Below are positions 58,146-64,000 of a stretch of 64,000 nt of DNA, in pieces (the first letter of the stretch is position 1; the number at the start of each line of letters is the position of its first letter). A program made the translations under genes and the position numbers. The stretch is taken from the NCBI GenBank assembly GCA_046328035.1, contig JAXLXI010000001.1:558001-622000 (forward strand), given 5' to 3'. Source of the DNA: JBGASG01 sp046328035. GTDB taxonomy: Bacteria > Cyanobacteriota > Vampirovibrionia > Obscuribacterales > Obscuribacteraceae. The notes below the pieces were generated by a model. That model had not been told where the DNA came from. It did not search any database and worked only from the letters and a program-made list of their open reading frames with translations.

Positions 58146-59477
58146 TCAATGAGCAGCTTCGTGCTTGCGGCGGTCGTGGACGTTCCAGGTGAGCGAGAGC
58201 AGTGCCACCGACAGTAGTGCGGCACCGATGATCACGGAGAAACCCGTGTTCCAGCCCCACTTCTGCACAACCAGTCCGATACCCAACTCGGCCGCGGTGG
58301 CACCGATATAACCAAACAACCCGGTCAACCCGGCCGCGGTGCCCGCGGCTTTCTTCGGCACCAGGTCGACCGCCGCCACACCAATCAGCATCACTGGTCC
58401 ATAAATCAAAAATCCAATCGCCGTCAACGCTAATGAGTCGACCGCGTAGTTGCCCTTCGGATTCATCCAATAGAGCAGCACCGCACCGGTCACCAACGTC
58501 ATGAAGATGATCATGATGGGCGACCGGCGTCCATGAAACAACCTGTCGCTCGCCCAACCTGAGAAGAGCATGCCAGGTATGCCGGCCAATTCATAAAGAC
58601 TCGATTGCAATGCCGAGTCGGTGATGTTGTAGCCTTTCACCGCGGTCAAGTAAGTTGGTGCCCAGTTGACCACGCCGTATCGGACGATGTACACCAACAC
58701 GTTAGCGGCTGAGAATATCCAGAGAAACTTGTTATTCAACACGTACTTGAATAGAATTTCGCGGCTACTCAACTCTTTCTCGCGGTCTTCGACATTGCTT
58801 GCCGGGTAGTCGTCTTTGTACTCCTCGATTGGTGGCAGCCCCACGGATTGAGGAGTGTCTCTGAGAAACAACCACACGATCACGCCCAATCCCATTGCCA
58901 GAATTGCTGGTGCCCAGAAGGCGCTGGTCCACGAATGAGTAAACAGCAGCGCGTATCCGGCAATCAGTGGTGCCAGCATGCCACCGACGTTGTGGGCGAG
59001 GTTCCAGATTGCCATTTTGGTGCCGCGCTCGCGATCTGAAAACCAGTGCACCATGGTTCTGCCGCAAGGCGGCCAGCCCATACCTTGAAACCAGCCGTTC
59101 AAAAACCACAGTGCCACCAGGAAGTATAAGCTCGGCATAAATCCGAACACGAGATTGACCAGCGCCGAAGCGATCAGCCCGGTCGCCAGGAAAAAACGTG
59201 GGTTGGATCGGTCAGACACGTTGCCCATAACGAATTTGCTGATGCCATATGCGACCGTCAGCGAAGCGGCAAGCAAGCCGACATCACCTGTCTTGAGATG
59301 CAATTCAGTCATCAGATAAGGCTTCGCTACGTTGATGTTGGCGCGCACCAGGTAGTAGCCCGCATAACCCACGAAGATTGTGGATATTATCTGCATCCGC
59401 ATCTTCTTATATTGCGGATCAATCTGATCTTCTGGCAGCCGCTCGATGAATGGTGCCGGTTTAAAAATTCCGATCAT
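58146..59477 (-). CDS. glpT: Glycerol-3-phosphate:phosphate antiporter, MFS/OPA family
   Basis: This inner-membrane transporter exchanges glycerol-3-phosphate for phosphate. The 443-residue sequence follows E. coli GlpT closely: GYAGYYLVRANINVAKPYL with the substrate-binding Arg, GNVSDRSNPRFFL, FQGMGWPPCGRTMVHWFS with the functional His, DTPQSVGLPPIEEYKDDYP, and YIVRYGVVNWAPTYL with the second Arg. The ATG at 59477 overlaps the stop of the molybdopterin oxidoreductase (ATGA), so it is the last gene of the operon. GlpT is also the uptake route of fosfomycin and fosmidomycin in E. coli. Confidence 0.95.
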   Translation of the reverse strand: MIGIFKPAPFIERLPEDQIDPQYKKMRMQIISTIFVGYAGYYLVRANINVAKPYLMTELHLKTGDVGLLAASLTVAYGISKFVMGNVSDRSNPRFFLATGLIASALVNLVFGFMPSLYFLVALWFLNGWFQGMGWPPCGRTMVHWFSDRERGTKMAIWNLAHNVGGMLAPLIAGYALLFTHSWTSAFWAPAILAMGLGVIVWLFLRDTPQSVGLPPIEEYKDDYPASNVEDREKELSSREILFKYVLNNKFLWIFSAANVLVYIVRYGVVNWAPTYLTAVKGYNITDSALQSSLYELAGIPGMLFSGWASDRLFHGRRSPIMIIFMTLVTGAVLLYWMNPKGNYAVDSLALTAIGFLIYGPVMLIGVAAVDLVPKKAAGTAAGLTGLFGYIGATAAELGIGLVVQKWGWNTGFSVIIGAALLSVALLSLTWNVHDRRKHEAAH

Positions 59478-61432
59478 GGCGCAACCGTCACAGCCACAAG
59501 TCGGACCGGTTCGTCGTACAGAGCACCACCTTCGCCGATGTCCGTGGTGGCGGCACGCACCAGCGAGTTGGCGCAACGTCCCGCGTGCCAGTGTCCGCCT
59601 TTGGGCATGAGCAATACATCTTCTCGCTGACGGGCGTCATGCTTGACGCGTACGGTCATTGAACCCACGCAAGACTCGAGAAGGCCCGTTGCACCGTCGG
59701 CGATGCCGCCTGCCGAATTGGGATGCACCACCACTTCTGCATACCCGTCTTGCGGAACCGACCACTGCGACGACTGAGCTTTCTCAGTGGACAGTGCCAT
59801 GAGTTGCAAAGGATAGTCCGTCTTCGAGACTCCCGTCTGCTGCGGCGCCGGTGGTGCTTCGGTAATGAGATTGACGCGCCCGGTTTCGGTGGAAAACTTG
59901 CGATCGGCGAATAATATCTTTGGTGCCAGCGGGTTTCTTTGCGGACCATCCGCTTCCAGTTTCTCCAGGGTGATTCCAAGATCGGTCAGCTTAGAACTCA
60001 GAATGCGCTGCTTCCACTGACGCGCCGTTGGGTTCATCTTATCTGCCAGACCGACTCGTTCAGCCAAGCCTTGCATGATTTCCAGATCGCTGCGAATGTC
60101 GGCTGGTGGTGCCACCACCGGGGTTGCCACGCCGATCCAGTGGTGCCCGTAGGCGCCGAGCAGATCGTCGGCTTCCAACAAGGTAGTGGTTGGCAATACC
60201 AGATGCGCCAGCCGGGCGGTGTCGGTCATGAACGAGTCGACAACGACCACAAACTCGCGGGACTTAAGCGCCTCGACGATTGTGTCGGATTCGGGAAGCA
60301 TGGCAACTGGATTGCCGGCGGTGACCCAGATCGCGCGGATGGGCGGGTCTGATGCAGCCAGCACTTCCTTGCCGAATAGCGGCTCGCATATGGTGCGCGG
60401 TGCTGCGTCGGCGCCTCTAATAAACGAAAAGTCGAATCCGCCGCGTCGCTTGAAGTAAAAGGAGACGCCACCACCGGGAATGCCGATGTTCCCAGATATC
60501 GCGCACAGAGCATCGAGCGCGCGCACGATGGCACCACCGTTGCGACGACGTCCCATGCCCCAGCCCACCAGAATCGCCGTCGGCTTTTCCGCCCCCAGCC
60601 GGCGGGCCAGGTCGAGTGCATCGTCAACAGAAACATCCGCCTGCCGGCACCACTTTTCGACCGAATGCCTAAAGCACAGCGCACGAAACTCGTCCAGATT
60701 GTCGCAGTACTTCGCCGCATCCTTATCAATCCAGTTGTTCTCGAAGAGAAGTCGAGCCACCGCCATCGCTAATGCAAAGTCTGCGGCGGGACGAGGTTGC
60801 AAATACTTGGTTACGAGTGACGCGGTTTTCTGGTACACCGGGTCGATTTGCACCAACTCGGTGCCGGACTTCGCCGCTTCCTGCAACACCGGCACCAGAT
60901 GCGGGCTGCTGACGCTGACGTTTTTTCCCCACAATAGAATGTGTCGCGAGTTGAGCAGGTCGAAGACATCGTTGCTGTCCTCGTCGCCGAAGTCGATAAC
61001 TTGCGCCGCGTCGCCCGCGCCCGAGCAAATATCGCCGCGCTTGATGGTCACCGGTCCGAACTGCTCGAAGAAGTAGTCGCAAAGATGTTTTAAAGCTCCG
61101 AGAGATCCGCCGCTTCGATAGTGAAAAATGGCGGCGGCTCCGGATTCTTTTTTGATGGTGCTCAGTTTCTCAGCGCAGAGATCCAGAGCCTCATCCCACG
61201 ATATCGGATGAAACTGGCCGTCGCTGCCGCGCAGTAATGGCGTCATCAGGCGGTCGGGTGAGTTCTGCAATGCAGGAAACAGCGTCGTACGGTAGCAAAG
61301 GAACCCGCGCGTGAGAGGATGGCTCTTGTCACCACGCAGGCTGACCACCTTGCCGTTGTCATCGATCGTAGCTTCGATGCTGCAGGCATCGGGGCAATCT
61401 CTACTACATACGGTTTTGCGTGTTTCAGGCAT
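59474..61432 (-). CDS. Molybdopterin-dependent oxidoreductase with one 4Fe-4S site
   Basis: The ATG at 61432 overlaps the kinase stop by 8 bp. C9, C13, C17 and C46 (CSRDCPDAC, then GFLCYRT) form the 4Fe-4S site of DMSO-reductase-family catalytic subunits. The MGD-binding core follows: HYRSGGSLGALKHL, KRGDICSGAGDAAQVIDFGDED, VVVDSFMTDTARLAHLVLPTTTLLEADDLLG. The C-terminal MGD domain includes VVVHPNSAGGIADG and GHWHAGRCANSLV. There is no Tat signal, so the 652-residue enzyme is cytoplasmic. No FeS or membrane subunit is adjacent. The substrate is unknown; the setting between a kinase and GlpT is unusual. Confidence 0.92.
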   Translation of the reverse strand: MPETRKTVCSRDCPDACSIEATIDDNGKVVSLRGDKSHPLTRGFLCYRTTLFPALQNSPDRLMTPLLRGSDGQFHPISWDEALDLCAEKLSTIKKESGAAAIFHYRSGGSLGALKHLCDYFFEQFGPVTIKRGDICSGAGDAAQVIDFGDEDSNDVFDLLNSRHILLWGKNVSVSSPHLVPVLQEAAKSGTELVQIDPVYQKTASLVTKYLQPRPAADFALAMAVARLLFENNWIDKDAAKYCDNLDEFRALCFRHSVEKWCRQADVSVDDALDLARRLGAEKPTAILVGWGMGRRRNGGAIVRALDALCAISGNIGIPGGGVSFYFKRRGGFDFSFIRGADAAPRTICEPLFGKEVLAASDPPIRAIWVTAGNPVAMLPESDTIVEALKSREFVVVVDSFMTDTARLAHLVLPTTTLLEADDLLGAYGHHWIGVATPVVAPPADIRSDLEIMQGLAERVGLADKMNPTARQWKQRILSSKLTDLGITLEKLEADGPQRNPLAPKILFADRKFSTETGRVNLITEAPPAPQQTGVSKTDYPLQLMALSTEKAQSSQWSVPQDGYAEVVVHPNSAGGIADGATGLLESCVGSMTVRVKHDARQREDVLLMPKGGHWHAGRCANSLVRAATTDIGEGGALYDEPVRLVAVTVAP

Positions 61433-62852
61433 TGTTCGGACGCCGTTTGTGGAACCAGAAGGAAAGGACCAGTGATACCACGCAGATAGCGATGTTGGCT
61501 CGCACGTAAAGCGGGTTGTACACCACCTGCGCCAGCGGTGTGCGAATGGCATCAGGCAGCAGACCTTGCGTGACGAAACAGAACGCGTTGGGCAGCATAA
61601 TCGCGTACGCCAGTGTTCCCCAGCGCGCCGCTACGCGTTCATTCGAAGCCGGCGCCGTAAACATCTTTTTGATGTTGGCGAACAGCGCCCAGAGCATAAA
61701 TAGGAACATGGCGCGAAACATCAGCATCTGATAGTTGATGCGACCACCAAAAATAATGGGCAGCATCACCAGCGCGACGGTGGCAAAGCCGAGTCCGAAC
61801 ACGAGCACCGTCGGCGACTTCTTCTGCTGCAGTTTCTTCCATTTAGAAGAAAGCTTGGCGCTCTGCGCGACGCGCTGGCCTTCTTTAATGAGTCGCAGGT
61901 CGGCAATCAGTTCGTCGATTGTTTGATAGCGGTCTGATAGCTCGACTGCCAATGCTTTGTCGATGACATTCTGGAAACTGCCGAGCTCCTTAATTTTGGT
62001 GCCGGCGCTTTTGCTCAAAGGTTCGTAGTTGCCTTCGATGTGTTTCATCAAAGCTTCGATCAAACTTTTCGCTTCGAATGCCTGTTTGCCAGTCAAAACC
62101 TCGTACAGCACGCAACCTGTCGAGTAAATGTCGGTGCGCGCGTCCGCCCGTTTGGCGCGGCACTGTTCGGGGCTCATGTAGATAGGCGTACCGATTGCTT
62201 CGCCTGTGGCGGTCAATTGCGCCGACGCGGCAGCTTCTTCGTCGATGATGCTGGCCAGTCCGAAGTCGATGAGCTTCACCCGCGGTGCGCCCGACTCGTC
62301 GCGCGACAACCAGATGTTTTCTGGCTTGATGTCGCGGTGGATGATGTTTTTCTCGTGTGCCGCGGCTAGACCGACGCAGACTTGTTCGATGATGCTCAGA
62401 CCTTCTTCGACAGGCAGCGCGCCACGAGTGCTGATCTCTTTTGCCAGCGAGGAACCTTTGAGCAACTCCATCATCAAGCAAAATTGCTGGTCTCCGTTGA
62501 TGGTGAAGTCGACCACGCGAGCGACGTTTGGATGATCGAGAGCGACGAGCGCCTGCGCCTCGCGTTTGAAGCGTCCAATCTTCGCCTCGTCCGTCGCATA
62601 CTTAGAATGCATCACCTTCATGGCGAGACGATTCTTCAGGAGCGTGTGCTCGACTTCGTAGACCCTGCCATACGCGCCCGAACCAATTTCGCTGACGACA
62701 AGATATCGATCGCCGATCACTTTGCCAATGAGCGGATCTCGTTGTGTGCGCACCGTATTGTCCAACGCCGCTGCGACCGCCTTCCGCTCGTCGTTGCCCT
62801 GCGAGATGTACGGCTTATCGTCCAACGTATCCTTTTTGTCGTCGACGCCCAC
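61425..62852 (-). CDS. Membrane Ser/Thr protein kinase (Hanks type)
   Basis: The GTG at 62852 shares its first base with the TAG of the microprotein gene. The kinase domain covers about residues 48-330: IGSGAYGRVYEVE, Lys79 in LAMKVMH, H172-R-D174 in HRDIKPENIW, D196-F-G, and GTPIYMSPEQCRAKRADARTD. After about residue 345 four hydrophobic helices follow (about 347-368, 375-395, 410-430, 450-468). All catalytic residues are present. The C-terminal helices leave almost no extracytoplasmic domain, so the membrane bundle itself would be the sensor or anchor. It sits between a caspase-like protease and a molybdoenzyme in one operon. Confidence 0.93.
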   Translation of the reverse strand: MGVDDKKDTLDDKPYISQGNDERKAVAAALDNTVRTQRDPLIGKVIGDRYLVVSEIGSGAYGRVYEVEHTLLKNRLAMKVMHSKYATDEAKIGRFKREAQALVALDHPNVARVVDFTINGDQQFCLMMELLKGSSLAKEISTRGALPVEEGLSIIEQVCVGLAAAHEKNIIHRDIKPENIWLSRDESGAPRVKLIDFGLASIIDEEAAASAQLTATGEAIGTPIYMSPEQCRAKRADARTDIYSTGCVLYEVLTGKQAFEAKSLIEALMKHIEGNYEPLSKSAGTKIKELGSFQNVIDKALAVELSDRYQTIDELIADLRLIKEGQRVAQSAKLSSKWKKLQQKKSPTVLVFGLGFATVALVMLPIIFGGRINYQMLMFRAMFLFMLWALFANIKKMFTAPASNERVAARWGTLAYAIMLPNAFCFVTQGLLPDAIRTPLAQVVYNPLYVRANIAICVVSLVLSFWFHKRRPNNA

Positions 62853-62932
62853 TAGCCTTCCTCGCCCTCTTCAAAGTCGAGGTTTTGTGGAGGCTTAGCT
62901 GTAGTGCTTTTCTTTTCAGTAGTTTTTGGCAT
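62852..62932 (-). CDS. 26-residue microprotein coupled to the kinase
   Basis: An ATG at 62932 lies seven bases after GAGGTGAAA and opens a 27-codon frame that ends with TAG sharing its G with the kinase GTG (TAGTG). The product is basic in the first half (MPKTTEKKSTTAKPP) and acidic at the end (NLDFEEGEEG), with four Thr and one Ser. It may serve as a translational leader for the kinase, a kinase substrate, or both. Its coding status rests on the ribosome site and the exact stop/start fusion. Confidence 0.55.
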   Translation of the reverse strand: MPKTTEKKSTTAKPPQNLDFEEGEEG

Positions 62933-62950
62933 TTGCTTTTCACCTCATGC

Positions 62951-64000
62951 TCACATACGGGTGAAGGTCAGTCCGCTGGGACCGACCATCTTCACGGCAC
63001 GGCGGCCGTTGAACACAAGGTCGCCGGTAAACTGACCGCCGTGAGGACCGGTCCAGGAAACTGTTACTTCGGTACCTTTGAAATTGATGCTGCCGCTGCC
63101 CATCTCATTCGACATCGGCAACAGATTCCAACCGAATGTGCTGCCGATCTGCCAGATTGTGATTGGCTGCCTATAGGGGGATATCCACGTTCCTGCGAGA
63201 TCTGGGCAAACCGCCTTCGGCAGCAGATGTCGATTTTCGGAACGCACAAAAATATGTCCATCTGAGGCGACGGTTCGAGTTACGTTCCCGGCGGCGTCGC
63301 ATTCGATGCGGGCGGTGCTGCTGCCGTTAAGGGCGCCTGTCCATTGAGCAATGCAAGTCTTATTGTCATCACTGATGGTGCCCTTCCCAATAATGCCGGC
63401 AGGCATGGTCCATCCGTAATTGCGACCGTCTTGCCAGATGTCGTAGTCCGCACCGTTGGTGCCAATCCAGTGCCCGGAGATGTTGGGAATGCGAGCAGGT
63501 GCAGCTTGTACCGGAGGCGCAACCTGCACTGGCGGGGCGCTTGCCGGCGGCTTCGTCATGGCAACTTGTTGGGACGGCCGCGCCGCAGGCGTTTCTTGCT
63601 GCACCACATCCGGTTCATCCGCCACCATCGGTTTGCGCGGGCTGGCAGGCTTTGCAGCCAACACCAGATCGCGCCCCTTCCACTTACTCATTTCCAGAAC
63701 CGGTGTTTGCATCACTCCCCGTTCCGACACCACCTGTTGCTGCACGCCGGACTTCAGAAACGAGAACGCGTCTGTCAGTCTCGTCTGGGTCCCTTTTGAT
63801 TGCAGCGCATCGATCAGAGTGTGCGTGAATACACCATTGGGATACTTCTTCGATTCCCATGACGCCTCGTTCTTCTGACTCGAGCAGATCACCATGCATC
63901 CGGTGCCTTGCAACAAAGAGGTGTCGACGTTGCCCTTGCGCGCGATGCCCTTGCTGGCATCACTGGCGCCACCAGAGTGACAAGCGTCGAAGATTACCAG
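62951..64000 (-). CDS. Caspase-like peptidase (C14), N-terminal part beyond the window, with two C-terminal repeats
   Basis: The frame is open to the right edge of the window. The first visible residues read LVIFDACHSGGA, the catalytic-Cys segment of C14 caspase-like proteases; the His dyad member would be outside the window. CMVICSSQKNEASWE and GVFTHTLIDAL complete the small subunit region. After a Pro/Ala/Val linker, two homologous domains of about 80 residues follow, each with G-T/H-W, then IWQxGxxxGW and a WTG strand (for example DYDIWQDGRNYGW and ITIWQIGSTFGW), probably small beta barrels for ligand or polymer binding. The stop is 18 bp before the microprotein, so it heads the visible operon. 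Confidence 0.9.
   Translation of the reverse strand: MVIFDACHSGGASDASKGIARKGNVDTSLLQGTGCMVICSSQKNEASWESKKYPNGVFTHTLIDALQSKGTQTRLTDAFSFLKSGVQQQVVSERGVMQTPVLEMSKWKGRDLVLAAKPASPRKPMVADEPDVVQQETPAARPSQQVAMTKPPASAPPVQVAPPVQAAPARIPNISGHWIGTNGADYDIWQDGRNYGWTMPAGIIGKGTISDDNKTCIAQWTGALNGSSTARIECDAAGNVTRTVASDGHIFVRSENRHLLPKAVCPDLAGTWISPYRQPITIWQIGSTFGWNLLPMSNEMGSGSINFKGTEVTVSWTGPHGGQFTGDLVFNGRRAVKMVGPSGLTFTRM

Overview
The window reads as a compact bacterial chromosome segment of moderate GC with no rRNA, tRNA, CRISPR array or recognisable insertion sequence. The strongest lineage clues are a full-length DUF3370 protein (5686-7119), a family I know essentially from cyanobacteria, and a threonyl-tRNA synthetase without a TGS domain (19453-21321), which is also the cyanobacterial form. 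Together with LRR- and membrane-anchored Ser/Thr kinases, many small secreted proteins of unknown function and YD-like (PDG/GN repeat) proteins, this suggests a non-photosynthetic cyanobacterial relative (Melainabacteria/Vampirovibrionia, possibly Obscuribacterales). That placement is inference. Genes are tightly packed and several convergent pairs end within 0-15 bp of each other.

Layout. 1-7.1 kb: a 5'-truncated VIT-domain membrane protein, a TPR-like protein, a coupled VOC/membrane-protein pair, then a coupled CAP-domain and DUF3370 pair. 7.1-19.2 kb: an Fsr-type MFS exporter, an ADP-ribosylglycohydrolase coupled to a lipoprotein, a Pro/Gln/Met-repeat secreted protein, an AraC regulator, membrane and secreted unknowns, and a methyltransferase. 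19.4-24.7 kb: thrS, a small possible ART-like protein, a PLD-nuclease/XRE-HTH fusion, and a TPR-DUF2314 protein coupled to a probable lipoprotein. 24.7-32.7 kb: small secreted proteins, a phage-tail-lysozyme-like protein, a CCHC zinc-knuckle microprotein, a TonB-C protein, an exported DJ-1/PfpI protein, YD-like proteins (one a remnant) and a bacterial CULT (cereblon ligand-binding) protein. 32.9-44 kb: a 979-residue YD-repeat protein with a C-terminal HEWGH zincin motif and its downstream partner gene, a LysM/KE-rich protein, and a coupled beta-lactamase-fold serine hydrolase and 753-residue lipoprotein. 44-51.3 kb: a receptor-like Ser/Thr kinase with LRR ectodomain, a DUF1254/DUF1214 protein, a HEAT/YD-like protein and a lipase-maturation-factor homologue. 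51.4-58.1 kb: a 1683-residue protein ending in a metzincin-like HEIGH module, followed by an AbiEi/AbiEii type IV toxin-antitoxin pair with its own promoter/operator. 58.1-64 kb: a minus-strand operon running caspase-like protease (cut by the window edge), 26-residue microprotein, membrane Ser/Thr kinase, molybdopterin oxidoreductase and GlpT transporter, with 1-8 bp overlaps from the microprotein onwards.

The most system-like units are the caspase/microprotein/kinase/Mo-enzyme/GlpT operon, the YD-repeat metallopeptidase with its adjacent small gene, the giant zincin protein beside AbiE, and the isolated CULT-domain protein, whose ligand cage matches human cereblon residue for residue in spacing. 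Several YD-like and peptidoglycan-related proteins here lack any Sec signal, which leaves open how, or whether, they leave the cell.
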